Below are positions 49,304-59,406 of a DNA stretch of 64,000 bases, piece by piece. Each line of letters opens with the position of its first letter. The stretch's first letter is position 1. This DNA is from Glaciimonas soli (GTDB taxonomy: Bacteria; Pseudomonadota; Gammaproteobacteria; Burkholderiales; Burkholderiaceae_D). Both the position numbers and the translations under genes were made by a program. The stretch covers positions 232,742-296,741 of the forward strand of contig NZ_WINI01000008.1 of the NCBI RefSeq assembly GCF_009497155.1. Reading direction: 5' to 3'. A model generated the notes under the pieces. That model saw only the letters and a list, made by a program, of their open reading frames with translations, made no database searches and had not been told where the DNA came from.

Positions 49304-49402
49304 GTTATTTTGACAAATAAATAATGTAAAGGTATCTCGACAAACCGTCGTCGCCTTAAGGTGCGCAGTAGGTTTGCAGAGGTACTAACAGGGGGATTTA
49401 AT

Positions 49403-50155
49403 ATGCATTACAACTGGAACTGGGGCATCTTTTGGCAAGACTCCCCAGACGGTGTTCATACTTACATGGATACCTTGCTTGAAGGTCTGAAATGGACAAT
49501 TGCGCTGTCCGTTTCTGCCTGGATTATGGCACTCATTATCGGCACTATTGTCGGCACTATTCGTACTATGCCGAACAAATGGGCTGTGCGTATCGCCAAT
49601 GGCTACGTCGAATTATTCCGCAACATCCCACTGCTAGTGCAAATGTTCCTGTGGTACTACGTCATGCCGGAATTGGTGCCAGCAGGTTTAGGCGACTGGA
49701 TCAAAGCCTTGCCAAACGCATCGTTCATCACGGCATTTTTGGCGCTGGGTTTTTTCACGTCATCGCGGGTGGCGGTACAGGTTTCTGCCGGTATCAACGC
49801 TTTGCCGCGCGGACAAAAATTGGCTGGAACCGCACTCGGTTTGACGCTGCCACAGACATACCGTTATGTGCTGCTGCCGATGTCGTTTCGCATCATCGTG
49901 CCGGCGTTAACCAATGAATTCGCAGCGATTATCAAAAACAGCTCGGTCGCACTAACCATCGGTTTGGTCGAACTGACTGCAGCAACTTACTCGATGCGTG
50001 AATTTACATTCCAGACTTTCGAATCACTCACTGGGGCGACGGTTATTTACATCATCATCTCTGGTTTAGCTTTGCTGTTTGCACGCTTCGTCGAGAAAAA
50101 AATTGCCATTCCAGGTTTCATTACCTCCGGCAGTGCTAGCGCGGGAGGTCATTAA
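49403..50155 (+). CDS. gltJ: Glutamate/aspartate ABC transporter permease GltJ
   Basis: An inner-membrane permease of the polar amino acid (HisM) family, 250 aa. It begins MHYNWNWGIFWQDSPDGVHT, has about five membrane segments and carries the EAA loop region ALPRGQKLAGTALGLTLPQT that contacts the ATPase. Start ATG 49403 has GGGGGA upstream; the frame is open 14 codons further. It is two bases from gltK. Confidence 0.93.
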   Translation: MHYNWNWGIFWQDSPDGVHTYMDTLLEGLKWTIALSVSAWIMALIIGTIVGTIRTMPNKWAVRIANGYVELFRNIPLLVQMFLWYYVMPELVPAGLGDWIKALPNASFITAFLALGFFTSSRVAVQVSAGINALPRGQKLAGTALGLTLPQTYRYVLLPMSFRIIVPALTNEFAAIIKNSSVALTIGLVELTAATYSMREFTFQTFESLTGATVIYIIISGLALLFARFVEKKIAIPGFITSGSASAGGH

Positions 50156-50157
50156 TC

Positions 50158-50853
50158 ATGTTTTCACATTTTGATTTTAATGTCATTGAACGCTCTTGGT
50201 ATTACCTGTTTACTACTGGTTTGAAATTTACCTTGATGCTGACAATTTCCGCGATGGTGGGCGGAATTATTTTCGGTACGATATTGGCGATGATGCGTTT
50301 GTCGCACAACAAAATCATTTCGCTGATTGCAACTAGCTACGTCAATTTGATCCGTTCGGTTCCTTTGGTGCTGGTGATTTTCTGGTTCTACTTCCTCGTG
50401 CCATTTATCTTCGCGTGGATGACCGGCGCATCGGAACCGATTCCTGTCGGCGCATTTTCATCAGCATTGATTACCTTCATCTTGTTTGAAGCTGCGTACT
50501 ATTGCGAGATCATGCGCTCCGGTATTCAATCGATTCCACGTGGCCAGGTTTCGGCCGGCTATGCGTTGGGAATGAATTACTGGCAAATGATGGGCAGTGT
50601 CGTATTGCCGCAAGCGTTCCGCAATATGATTCCGATTTTGTTCACACAAACCATCGTGCTTTTCCAGGACGTTTCACTGGTTTATGTATTAGGTTCAGTG
50701 CCAGAATTTGTCACCGTTGCGTCAAAAATTGCGCAGCGTGATGGTCGTTTAGTGGAAATGTATGTATTTGTCGCAGTGGTGTATTTCGTGATGAGTCTCG
50801 GTTTGTCACTGTTGGTCAAGAAACTGCAAACCAAAACGGCAATCATTCGCTAA
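50158..50853 (+). CDS. gltK: Glutamate/aspartate ABC transporter permease GltK
   Basis: The second permease subunit, 231 aa, with about five membrane segments and the EAA loop SIPRGQVSAGYALGMNYWQM. It pairs with GltJ to form the heteromeric channel. It lies two bases after gltJ and 101 bases before the ATPase gene. Confidence 0.93.
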   Translation: MFSHFDFNVIERSWYYLFTTGLKFTLMLTISAMVGGIIFGTILAMMRLSHNKIISLIATSYVNLIRSVPLVLVIFWFYFLVPFIFAWMTGASEPIPVGAFSSALITFILFEAAYYCEIMRSGIQSIPRGQVSAGYALGMNYWQMMGSVVLPQAFRNMIPILFTQTIVLFQDVSLVYVLGSVPEFVTVASKIAQRDGRLVEMYVFVAVVYFVMSLGLSLLVKKLQTKTAIIR

Positions 50854-50954
50854 CCGCTGGCAAAACAAACGTCATTTGGCGTTAACGTACAATAGCGCCA
50901 AAATTGTAAAACAGCATTCGAGCATTAAGTCATTAAGTATTAGGAGAAATATCC

Positions 50955-51680
50955 ATGATTAAACTTAACAACGTCAGTAAATGGTACGGTCAATTTCAAG
51001 TCTTGACCGATTGCACCACTAGCGTCTCCAAGGGCGATGTGGTGGTGGTGTGCGGCCCTTCCGGCTCTGGTAAATCGACCTTGATCAAAACAGTAAATGG
51101 TCTTGAGCCTTTTCAAAAGGGCGATATCACGGTAGATGGCGTTTCGGTTGGCGATCCAAAAACCAATTTATCTAAACTGCGCGCGCGCATTGGTATGGTG
51201 TTTCAGAATTTTGAACTGTTTCCCCATATGTCGATTCGTGAAAACTTGACCATCGGTCAAGTTAAAGTGTTAGGCCGCAGCCAAGATGAAGCGAATGAAA
51301 AAGGCTTGAAATATCTGGACCGCGTAGGTTTGATCGCGCAAAAAGATAAATTCCCAGGCCAGCTATCGGGAGGTCAGCAGCAGCGTGTTGCTATCGCCCG
51401 CGCCTTGTCGATGGATCCGATTGCAATGTTGTTCGATGAACCAACGTCCGCACTCGACCCAGAAATGATTAACGAAGTATTGGACGTGATGGTCGGCCTG
51501 GCACAAGAAGGCATGACCATGATGGTGGTAACCCACGAAATGGGATTCGCCAAGAAAGTCGCCAATCGCGTGATCTTTATGGACAAGGGCTTGATTGTCG
51601 AAGATGACAAGAAAGAAGACTTCTTTGGTTCGCCACGTTCAGACCGTGCGCGTGATTTCCTGGCGAAGATTATTCATTAA
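50955..51680 (+). CDS. gltL: Glutamate/aspartate ABC transporter ATP-binding protein GltL
   Basis: The ATPase that drives GltJK, 241 aa. Walker A is GPSGSGKST (about 34-42), the signature [15 protein letters not shown] lies near 135, and Walker [15 protein letters not shown] follows, with the switch histidine in [10 protein letters not shown] terminator follows, closing the glutamate block. Confidence 0.95.
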   Translation: MIKLNNVSKWYGQFQVLTDCTTSVSKGDVVVVCGPSGSGKSTLIKTVNGLEPFQKGDITVDGVSVGDPKTNLSKLRARIGMVFQNFELFPHMSIRENLTIGQVKVLGRSQDEANEKGLKYLDRVGLIAQKDKFPGQLSGGQQQRVAIARALSMDPIAMLFDEPTSALDPEMINEVLDVMVGLAQEGMTMMVVTHEMGFAKKVANRVIFMDKGLIVEDDKKEDFFGSPRSDRARDFLAKIIH

Positions 51681-51722
51681 TTATTCGTCAAATATTCACT
51701 ACGCTTGTTTTTCGCTTTATCG

Positions 51723-51757
51723 AAAGCCGCTACGGTCTCAACCGTGGCGGCTTTTTT
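51723..51757 (+). terminator. Rho-independent terminator after gltL
   Basis: AAAGCCGC-T-ACGGT pairs with ACCGT-G-GCGGCTTT around CTCA and runs into six T. It ends 22 bases before the next gene. Confidence 0.9.
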
Positions 51758-51779
51758 CATTGCTGTAAAATAGCGCACC

Positions 51780-52547
51780 ATGCTTGCTGCCAAACCCTAT
51801 TTACGCTCATTACAATTCAATCCGGAAAAAACGATTGATTTTGACACCTATCCGTTTAGTATCCCGGCAGTACGTGAATTGGAGCAAATAGATTTTCATG
51901 CTGACGTGACATTTTTAGTAGGGGAAAACGGCGCTGGAAAATCGACATTGCTAGAAGCAATCGCGGTAGCTTGGGGCTTCAATGCTGAAGGTGGCAATCA
52001 AAATAATGCCTTTTCAACAGCGAATGCCCATTCTGATTTGCATAGTTATTTACGTACCGTTAAGAGTTATAGACGGCCTAAGACAGGTTATTTTTTGCGG
52101 GCCGAAAGTTTTTTTAATGTTGCCACCAGCATTGCCGAGCTTGACGCAATTCCTGGCGCTGGACCAAAGATCGGCCCGTCATACGGTGATAAAGCGCTAC
52201 ATGAGCAATCGCATGGCGAGTCTTTCCTGGCGTTGTTGCAAAATAAATTCCGGCCCGATGGCATCTACATGTTGGATGAGCCGGAAGCTGCACTGTCACC
52301 TAATCGACAATTGGCAGCGCTGACAATTATTCATCGTCTGGTGCAGCGTCAGTGTCAGTTTATTATCGCTACGCATTCGCCTATCTTGCTTGCTTACCCA
52401 GACGCGAAAATTTATGTATTAGATCATACTGGGCTGACCGAAACACACTATAAAGATACTGAGCATTACGCCGTGACGCGCGACTTTCTGAATAATCCGG
52501 AAGGCATACTAAGACACCTTTTTGCAGAAGAAAACGAAGATGACTAA
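51780..52547 (+). CDS. AAA family ATPase (ABC/SMC-like, COG3910 type)
   Basis: A soluble ATPase of 255 aa with Walker [10 protein letters not shown] at 48-56, an ABC-like [12 protein letters not shown] signature region, Walker [15 protein letters not shown] and the [13 protein letters not shown] switch region. There are no membrane segments. These small SMC-like ATPases are widespread and of unknown role. The 3' end overlaps pyrC by eight bases. Confidence 0.85.
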   Translation: MLAAKPYLRSLQFNPEKTIDFDTYPFSIPAVRELEQIDFHADVTFLVGENGAGKSTLLEAIAVAWGFNAEGGNQNNAFSTANAHSDLHSYLRTVKSYRRPKTGYFLRAESFFNVATSIAELDAIPGAGPKIGPSYGDKALHEQSHGESFLALLQNKFRPDGIYMLDEPEAALSPNRQLAALTIIHRLVQRQCQFIIATHSPILLAYPDAKIYVLDHTGLTETHYKDTEHYAVTRDFLNNPEGILRHLFAEENEDD

Positions 52548-53595
52548 CACTATAAACACCACCATCAATTCCATCACCATCACCCGTCCCGACGATTGGC
52601 ATTTACATGTGCGCGATGGCGTTGCACTGGCCAGCGTATTACCCGATAGCGCACGTCAGTTTGGCCGCGCAATCATTATGCCGAATCTGAAGCCGCCAGT
52701 TACTACCACTGAGCAAGCCGCGGCTTATCGTCAGCGCATTTTGGCAGCACTGCCATCGGGATCAACCTTTGAGCCATTGATGACTTTGTACTTGACCAAC
52801 AACACGCCGCCAGATGAAATTCGTCGCGCTAAAGATAGCGGTTTCGTGCATGCTGTGAAGTTGTACCCTGCCGGTGCAACCACGAACTCTGATGCTGGCG
52901 TGAGTGATTTGAGCAAGTGCTATAAAACACTAGAAGTGATGCAAGAGCTCGGCATGCCATTTTTAGTACATGGTGAAGTGACGGATCCAAGTGTGGATAT
53001 CTTCGATCGCGAAGCAGTATTCATTGACCGCGTGATGCAGCCGCTGCGTCGTGATATCCCGGAATTAAAAGTGGTGTTTGAACACATCACCACCAAACAA
53101 GCCGCGCAATATGTCGCCACTGCAGAAGGTCCGATTGCAGCAACAGTCACCGCCCATCATTTACTGTACAACCGCAATGAAATCTTCAAAGGCGGGATAC
53201 GTCCTCATTATTATTGCTTGCCAATCTTGAAGCGCGAAGAGCACCGCTTGGCATTAGTACAAGCAGCCACTTCTGGCAATGCACGTTTTTTCCTTGGCAC
53301 CGACTCTGCACCACATGCTAAAGGCTTGAAAGAGCACGCGTGTGGATGTGCTGGTTGCTACACCGCGTTGCATGCGATGGAACTGTACACGGAGGCTTTT
53401 GATCAGGCCGACGCGCTTGATAAGTTGGAAGCATTCGCCAGTGTGAATGGGCCGGCGTTTTATAACTTGCCGCGCAATCAGACTACCATCACATTGGAAC
53501 GCGAAACCTGGACGATTCCGGCAGAGCTGCCGATGGGTGATGCCACTATCGTACCGTTGAATGGCGGCGAGACAATTAACTGGAAGTTAGTATAA
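52540..53595 (+). CDS. pyrC: Dihydroorotase PyrC (class II)
   Basis: PyrC cyclises carbamoyl aspartate to dihydroorotate in pyrimidine synthesis. The zinc ligands H21 and H23 are in [10 protein letters not shown], the carbamylated lysine is K107 in [14 protein letters not shown], and further histidines are in LVHGEV and FEHITT. At 351 aa it matches the E. coli-type enzyme. I start at ATG 52540, inside the end of the AAA ATPase gene; an upstream in-frame ATG (52522) is less likely. Confidence 0.96.
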   Translation: MTNTINTTINSITITRPDDWHLHVRDGVALASVLPDSARQFGRAIIMPNLKPPVTTTEQAAAYRQRILAALPSGSTFEPLMTLYLTNNTPPDEIRRAKDSGFVHAVKLYPAGATTNSDAGVSDLSKCYKTLEVMQELGMPFLVHGEVTDPSVDIFDREAVFIDRVMQPLRRDIPELKVVFEHITTKQAAQYVATAEGPIAATVTAHHLLYNRNEIFKGGIRPHYYCLPILKREEHRLALVQAATSGNARFFLGTDSAPHAKGLKEHACGCAGCYTALHAMELYTEAFDQADALDKLEAFASVNGPAFYNLPRNQTTITLERETWTIPAELPMGDATIVPLNGGETINWKLV

Positions 53596-53601
53596 AAACG
53601 T

Positions 53602-53631
53602 AGGTCGGAAAAGCATCGTGCCTTCCGACCT
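53602..53631. repeat. REP-like palindrome between pyrC and pstS
   Basis: AGGTCGGAA (53602-53610) and TTCCGACCT (53623-53631) are perfect arms between two convergent genes. The core GTCGG...CCGAC recalls the palindrome at 33240-33272. It may serve as a shared 3' hairpin. Confidence 0.65.
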
Positions 53632-53651
53632 GCATATGACGCGTATTGCGC

Positions 53652-54704
53652 TTAATTCAAACCTATCTCTACATGCAGTTTGTTCCCATGCGTATCCACC
53701 ACGCTTCCAATTTCATGCACTACGCGGGCTTGTACTAAATCGGGCAAGCGAATGAAATCCAGGCTATCGGCGATCAAATCGCCATTCATGAACGCCCAGG
53801 TAAAGAACTGCAGCACTGAAGCGGTGCGCTCAGGTTGACTAGTTACTCGCGGCACATAGATATACGTGCTGCCAGTAATCGGCCAACTACCCGCACCAGC
53901 TTTGTCGGTCAACATCTCTTCGAACTGTCCGGTTTTAGTCCAGCCACTGTTGGCCAATGCAACGCGGAACGATGCTGCATTCGGTTTGACGTACAAGCCA
54001 TCATGATTTTTGAGCTGCACGTAGTTCAAGCTGTTTTCGATAATATAGGCATATTCAGTGTAACCAATCGAACCCGGCGTTTTCTTCAAAACGTCCACCA
54101 TGCCGCTTGATCCTTTGGCTGCCACGACATTCGCTGGCCAGGCGATGGTGAAATTAGTGCCGAATTTTTGTTTCCATTCCGGGCTGACGCGACTCAAATA
54201 ATCGCTGAATGTAAATGTCGTACCTGAACCATCAGAACGCACCAACGGCACAACTGTCAGATTCGGCAGATGCAATTGAGGATTTTCTTTCTCAATCAGC
54301 GCATCATTCCATTTCGTAATTTTGCCGCTATAAATACCCACCAGGATTTCTGCTGAGAGACGCAACTCACCAACCCGCACACCCGGCAAATTGACAAAAG
54401 GGACAACTCCAGAAATCACTGTAGGAAATGCCAACATGTTAATTTTTTTCAACTCTTCCAACGACATCGGCGCATCACTGGCGGCAAAGTCGACCGAGTT
54501 TTCTTTCATTTTCTTTATCCCTGCCGACGAACCGACAGATTGATATTCCACTTTATTGCCTATCTTGCCAGTGTAAGCGGCTTTCCATTTGATATAAAGC
54601 GGTGCAGCCGCAGTCGAACCGGCACCAGTGATATCGCTGGCGGCGAAAGACACAGGGGCACTTGCACATAAGAAACAAGTCAGTAGAAGAGCGATAGATT
54701 TCAT
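53652..54704 (-). CDS. pstS: Phosphate ABC transporter substrate-binding protein PstS
   Basis: PstS binds phosphate in the periplasm. The signal peptide MKSIALLLTCFLCASAPVSFAA is followed by the phosphate loop ITGAGSTAAAPLYIKW, the YQSVGSSAGIKKM loop, ASDAPMS and VRSDGSGTTFTFSDYL. Start ATG 54704 (350 aa) places the signal peptide at the N-terminus; the frame runs 20 codons further. No pstC, pstA, pstB or phoU is next to it, so in this window it is an orphan. Confidence 0.92.
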   Translation of the reverse strand: MKSIALLLTCFLCASAPVSFAASDITGAGSTAAAPLYIKWKAAYTGKIGNKVEYQSVGSSAGIKKMKENSVDFAASDAPMSLEELKKINMLAFPTVISGVVPFVNLPGVRVGELRLSAEILVGIYSGKITKWNDALIEKENPQLHLPNLTVVPLVRSDGSGTTFTFSDYLSRVSPEWKQKFGTNFTIAWPANVVAAKGSSGMVDVLKKTPGSIGYTEYAYIIENSLNYVQLKNHDGLYVKPNAASFRVALANSGWTKTGQFEEMLTDKAGAGSWPITGSTYIYVPRVTSQPERTASVLQFFTWAFMNGDLIADSLDFIRLPDLVQARVVHEIGSVVDTHGNKLHVEIGLN

Positions 54705-54924
54705 CTTATTTATTGAGTGTGAAATGTTAATGTCTGAATGAGAAGTAGAACCAAGTCGTCTCACATAACTGTTCAGACAGTCACGACGCAGACAGTACCT
54801 TAGTACGATAATGCGACGACAACGACGTATGCAGTTATGCGGGATTACCTACCTTGCGCTGCATCATACCGCAGCACTAATTGCAGTCAAGAAATAATCA
54901 AATGCTTGTTTTTGCTGTGAATAA

Positions 54925-54966
54925 AAAACAACCCTGAATCAATCAATGCTGATTCAGGGTTGTTTT
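54925..54966 (-). terminator. Terminator after the fadD-like gene
   Basis: Seventeen-base arms (54925-54941 and 54950-54966) pair perfectly around an 8-base loop, with an A-tract on the left that reads as a T-run on the minus strand. It lies 33 bases past the acyl-CoA ligase stop. Confidence 0.9.
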
Positions 54967-54998
54967 ATGTTAGAGACTTCCGTCAGAAATGCACTTGC

Positions 54999-56693
54999 TT
55001 AGATAGTGACTTTTAGCTCAACTTTCTTCTCATCTCGCAATTCGCGACGCAAAATTTTACCTACGTTAGTCTTAGGAAGCTCGCTCCGAAACTCGATATA
55101 TTTGGGCCGTTTGTAGCCGGTCAATTGCTCACGGCAATAAGCCATCAGCTGCTCGGACGTTAATGTCGGATCTTTGCGCACCACAAAAATCTTCACCACT
55201 TCGCCGGCATGTTCGTCTGGAACACCAACACAAGCGCATTCCAATACGCCAGGATGCTCAGCCACCACCGCTTCGATTTCATTCGGATAGACATTAAATC
55301 CAGAAACCAAAATCATGTCTTTCTTGCGATCGACAATCTTGGTGTAACCGCGCTCATCCATGAAACCGATGTCACCCGTTTTAAAGAAGCCATCTGCAGT
55401 CATCACTTTGGCAGTCTCGTCCGGACGATTCCAATATCCCATCATTACCTGTGGGCCGCGGATGGCAATTTCACCGGACTGACCAAGCGGAACTGGCTGG
55501 CCATCATCATCGAGTATCACAATTTCTGTCGATGGCAACGGCAAACCTATCGTGCCAGTTGCTTCAGTAATGGTGACTGGATTGGCGCTTGCAATCGGAG
55601 AAGTTTCTGATAAACCGTAACCTTCAATGATTGGGCATCCAACCACCTGCTTCCATTTGTCTGCCACCACTTTTTGTACCGCCATACCGCCACCGACGCA
55701 TATGCGATAAGTAGAAAAATCGAGCTTGGCAAAATCAGGGTGATTTAACAACGCGTTGAACAATGTATTTACAGCGGGGAAACTGTTAATGCGATACTTC
55801 GACATTTCCTTAATCAAGCCAGAAATGTCACGCGGATTAGGGATCAGTACATTCAATGCACCCTCACGCATACCCAATAGGCAACTGACCGTCAATGCGA
55901 AAATGTGATACAGCGGCAAAGCACAAGCAAACACCAGTTGGTCAGCATTTTCCCCCGTAGTCATACCGGGTGATAACCATGCCTCTGCTTGTATTACATT
56001 CGCGACGACATTGTGATGTGACAGCGTCGCGCCCTTCGAGACTCCCGTTGTGCCGCCTGTGTATTGCAAAAAGGCGACGTCGCTTGAATTAATCGTTACC
56101 GGTTGCAACGTCAACCCGGCTCCTTCGGAGATAACGCGGTTGAATTGCACGCTACCTGGCAAAGAAAAAGCCGGTACCATTTTCTTGAAACGACGGACCA
56201 CCAGATTCACCAACCAACCTTTGGCTCCCATCAAATCGCCCATACTGGCGACGACGATGTGCTTGACCTTGGTATCGGCGACAACTTGCTGTAGCGTCGT
56301 TGCGAAATTTTCAAGGATGAAAATTGCTTCTGCGCCGGAGTCATTTAATTGATGCACTAACTCACGCGGCGTATAGAGGGGATTGACGTTCACAACGATA
56401 TAACCGGCGCGCAAAATGGCGGCAATCGCCACCGGATATTGCAGCACGTTCGGCATCATGACGGCGACACGCGCACCTTTTTGCAAGCCTTTGCTCTGCA
56501 GCCAGGCACCGACTTTTCTGGAGATTTGATCCAGCTCGGTATAGGTCAAATTTTTGCCCATGCATGCAAATGCGTTACGGCTTGCATGCTTCTGAAATGC
56601 CTCCTCCAACAAATGCACCAGTGAGCGATACTGATTGCTATCAATCTCTGCAGCGACACCTTCGGGATACGATTTAAGCCAGAATTTATCCAT
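54999..56693 (-). CDS. fadD: Long-chain acyl-CoA ligase FadD
   Basis: Activates fatty acids to acyl-CoA via an acyl-adenylate. The ATP loop YTGGTTGVSKG is at 211-221, the YGLSETSP motif is in the middle, GDIGFMDERGY near 435, and the catalytic lysine K546 is in NVGKILRREL. All core motifs are intact, in contrast to the neighbouring fusion gene. Length 564 aa is usual. It is the third gene of a minus-strand run after the molybdoenzyme and the fusion. Confidence 0.93.
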   Translation of the reverse strand: MDKFWLKSYPEGVAAEIDSNQYRSLVHLLEEAFQKHASRNAFACMGKNLTYTELDQISRKVGAWLQSKGLQKGARVAVMMPNVLQYPVAIAAILRAGYIVVNVNPLYTPRELVHQLNDSGAEAIFILENFATTLQQVVADTKVKHIVVASMGDLMGAKGWLVNLVVRRFKKMVPAFSLPGSVQFNRVISEGAGLTLQPVTINSSDVAFLQYTGGTTGVSKGATLSHHNVVANVIQAEAWLSPGMTTGENADQLVFACALPLYHIFALTVSCLLGMREGALNVLIPNPRDISGLIKEMSKYRINSFPAVNTLFNALLNHPDFAKLDFSTYRICVGGGMAVQKVVADKWKQVVGCPIIEGYGLSETSPIASANPVTITEATGTIGLPLPSTEIVILDDDGQPVPLGQSGEIAIRGPQVMMGYWNRPDETAKVMTADGFFKTGDIGFMDERGYTKIVDRKKDMILVSGFNVYPNEIEAVVAEHPGVLECACVGVPDEHAGEVVKIFVVRKDPTLTSEQLMAYCREQLTGYKRPKYIEFRSELPKTNVGKILRRELRDEKKVELKVTI

Positions 56694-56790
56694 GTTTATT
56701 TGTCTATGTCTGTTGTGTTTATTTATTGTCGTTCCCGATGCAAGAAGACTATAGTAGTCTGATCACATCAAAAAAGCACGAGCGTATTTT

Positions 56791-59364
56791 TTATTCTATC
56801 GCGATGCTATCGGGCAAAGCACTTGCATGCAAGCGTTTTGATGCATATTTGAGTAACTCTTCGGCATCTGTTCGCATATTGCGATGCAACATAATACGTG
56901 CGCGCAAATGAATCACGCCTTCTTCATCTGGCGCCCACTTCACCTCGGCCAGCGCTACCGCTGGATGTTCAAAAAAGACATCTTCAATTTGGCGAGGAAA
57001 CACTCTTATGCCTCCGCGTATCAGCATGTTGTCTTTACGATCAATGATCGAAACAAAGCCTTCTTCATCCATACTAGCAACATCACCAGTTGCCAACCAG
57101 CCATCATGCAATCGCTGGTCGCTCGCCGTACGAGAGCGCAATAAGCGACCGTTGTCATCATACCCGGCAAAAACCTGTGGGCCGCGTACCCATAACTCAC
57201 CCAGCCCATCTGGGGCCACTATTGCATTCGTGTCGAGATCGACGATTTTTACTTCCGTATCTGATAACGGTAAACCAACCATACCCGATTGCTGCCACTG
57301 TTGCCGCACCGACCAAGATAGCAACGGCATAGCTAATACAGCAGGCGATGCTTCTGCCAGACCATATGCCTCCACCAATCGTCCGCGTGTGATTTTTTCG
57401 AATTCTTCCCGTATCTCCAACGGTAGTGGCGAACCACTCACCGCGCACACGCGAATCGAAGCCAATCCATACTGCCTTACGCCGGGACTATAGGCGATCC
57501 GTCGCACCATCTGCGGCGTTGTCGGGAAATATGTCGGTCGCATTTTTTTTATGCTCTTTAACAACGGCTCCAACGTCGCATTATGCATGTGTGGCAATAA
57601 AATCAAGGTGGCACCAAGATATACGCCCAAGTGTAATAAGCCGGTTAAGCCGTAGGCGGTTGATAACGGTTGTTGCGCCAAAAAGCGCTCGTCACCGGGA
57701 CGCGATTCCGGCAACCAATGACGTAGCTGCAATGCATTGGCAGCGAGATTTTGATGTGACAACGGCACCGGTAACGGCGTGCCGGTCGCCCCAAAGGTAT
57801 AGACGATCACGGCGACGTCTTCGACATGCTGTGAAACATCTGGCGGAAAATTCCGACCACTCCCGAGTATCTGATTAAATCGTGAATAGCGTTTGTGATA
57901 TTGACTGTCTTGCAGCAGCCAAGGTAAACCGTGACCATCTTGCAGATGATGTAGCAAACCGAATCTGCATTTCTCGCGCCATCCCATATAGTCAATCAGC
58001 GCTGCAAAAACCACTCGCCGTAAGCCCGCGGCTCTGACATCAGTACGCAAATCCTGTTTCAACTCTTGATAGCGGTTGGACGCGACGATCAGCATCACCG
58101 CTTGCGCCTCTTCTATCCGTGTCAATAAATCTTCTTTGCTGGTTGCGGCATCTGTCATCACCGCAATCGCACCGGCTTTGAGCACACCAAAATACGCGAT
58201 CATCGTTTGCGGCATATTCGGCAATGCCAGCATCACGCGCTCTCCCGGTTTAATTCGCATGCGAATCAGGCCATGAGCAAAGCGATTGGCTTGTTGATCC
58301 AACTCTCTCCAACTCAGTTTTGCGCCGTAATAAGATAACGCGGTTGTCTTGGCGAAGCGTCTGGCAGTGGCTTCCAGCAAGCGTGGCAATGACAGTGTCG
58401 GCATCTTGATGTGATACGGCGTACGAGGATCGTAATGCTTTAGCCAGGGACGCTCTAGCTCCAATTGCTTGCGTGCCGCACGCAGTTCTTTTTGTCGTTC
58501 AATTTTGATCGCATTACGCTGCGCTATTTGCTCGACTGAATCTGACAAGTTCAACAAAAAACGTTCTATCGCACGATTCACAGCATCCGGTCGCTCCACC
58601 ATCACTTGATGTGCTGATACGGGAATCACGATTTCTTCGGCATCAGGAATAAGGCGCGCGACTTCTTTATATGCCGGCTGATCAAATAAAATATCGCGCT
58701 GTCCCAGAATAACCAAAGTCGGTGTTTGAATCGCACGCAAATACGCCGTGCCATCCCAAGAACTCAAAGCATTTTTATTTTGCAGAAAAACCACATGCGA
58801 TAAAGGATAAACATGTGCGGCTTTTACGCCGACATAAGGCGCCAATTTTGCCAGCCACGCCATCAACAGCGGCGGCGTTTTCATTAAAGCACGCGCCAAA
58901 GGTCGCAAGCGGAATCGCACTGCTGAGGCAATGATAATCAACGCAGAAACGCGCTCAGGAAATTGTTTGATGAAATAAGAGGCCAGTGCTCCACCGAAAG
59001 AATGGCAAACCAAAATGAATTGCTGCGGCACCTGTAATTGCGCTAATGCGGCGGCGATGTCATCGACCAATTCGGGAACACTGTACTGCGCGCCATCGGC
59101 TTCAGTTGGCGCATCGCTATAGCCATGGCCACGCAGATCCAAGGCGATGACACGATAATCTTGTTGAAATTGTTCGAGCTGATATTCCCAGTAAGCGGCA
59201 CGACCGCCAAAGCCGTGCAGAAAAACCATCGTGGGCTGCTGGTCTTGCGTCGTTCGCGCAAACTGCGGGCCGGCATCCAATACACTCATCTCTAACGCTT
59301 TTCCGTTCGCCACACGGTTTTCCAATTTGAGAGTACTACGATGCAGGTCAGCGTTGAATGTCAT
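56791..59364 (-). CDS. Alpha/beta-hydrolase fused to a degenerate AMP-dependent acyl ligase
   Basis: An 857-residue two-domain protein. Residues 1-275 form an alpha/beta hydrolase: oxyanion FLHGFGG (48-54), nucleophile CHSFGG (S122), acid D224 and histidine H252. Residues 310-857 resemble an adenylate-forming ligase with EAYGLAEASP (665-674), GDVASMDEEG (760-769) and DRKDNMLIRGG (775-785). The ATP loop is YTFGATGTPLPV (522-533) and lacks the usual lysine. The protein ends at LPDSIAIE, before the catalytic GK lysine segment. The domain order recalls OleBC olefin-synthesis fusions, but OleB uses an aspartate nucleophile, not serine. It lies 42 bases after the molybdoenzyme gene. Confidence 0.85.
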   Translation of the reverse strand: MTFNADLHRSTLKLENRVANGKALEMSVLDAGPQFARTTQDQQPTMVFLHGFGGRAAYWEYQLEQFQQDYRVIALDLRGHGYSDAPTEADGAQYSVPELVDDIAAALAQLQVPQQFILVCHSFGGALASYFIKQFPERVSALIIIASAVRFRLRPLARALMKTPPLLMAWLAKLAPYVGVKAAHVYPLSHVVFLQNKNALSSWDGTAYLRAIQTPTLVILGQRDILFDQPAYKEVARLIPDAEEIVIPVSAHQVMVERPDAVNRAIERFLLNLSDSVEQIAQRNAIKIERQKELRAARKQLELERPWLKHYDPRTPYHIKMPTLSLPRLLEATARRFAKTTALSYYGAKLSWRELDQQANRFAHGLIRMRIKPGERVMLALPNMPQTMIAYFGVLKAGAIAVMTDAATSKEDLLTRIEEAQAVMLIVASNRYQELKQDLRTDVRAAGLRRVVFAALIDYMGWREKCRFGLLHHLQDGHGLPWLLQDSQYHKRYSRFNQILGSGRNFPPDVSQHVEDVAVIVYTFGATGTPLPVPLSHQNLAANALQLRHWLPESRPGDERFLAQQPLSTAYGLTGLLHLGVYLGATLILLPHMHNATLEPLLKSIKKMRPTYFPTTPQMVRRIAYSPGVRQYGLASIRVCAVSGSPLPLEIREEFEKITRGRLVEAYGLAEASPAVLAMPLLSWSVRQQWQQSGMVGLPLSDTEVKIVDLDTNAIVAPDGLGELWVRGPQVFAGYDDNGRLLRSRTASDQRLHDGWLATGDVASMDEEGFVSIIDRKDNMLIRGGIRVFPRQIEDVFFEHPAVALAEVKWAPDEEGVIHLRARIMLHRNMRTDAEELLKYASKRLHASALPDSIAIE

Positions 59365-59406
59365 TGAGCACTTATGTTGATTGTAGGTGAACTGATATGA
59401 CGCAGA

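Noticed and set aside
54768..54900. Possible Pho box upstream of pstS
   Set aside because: Two CTGTC strings occur on the minus strand, but 15 bases apart rather than 11 and with poor flanking match.
56791..59364. Identification of the fusion as OleBC
   Set aside because: The nucleophile is serine, not the aspartate of OleB, and no OleA thiolase or OleD reductase gene is nearby.
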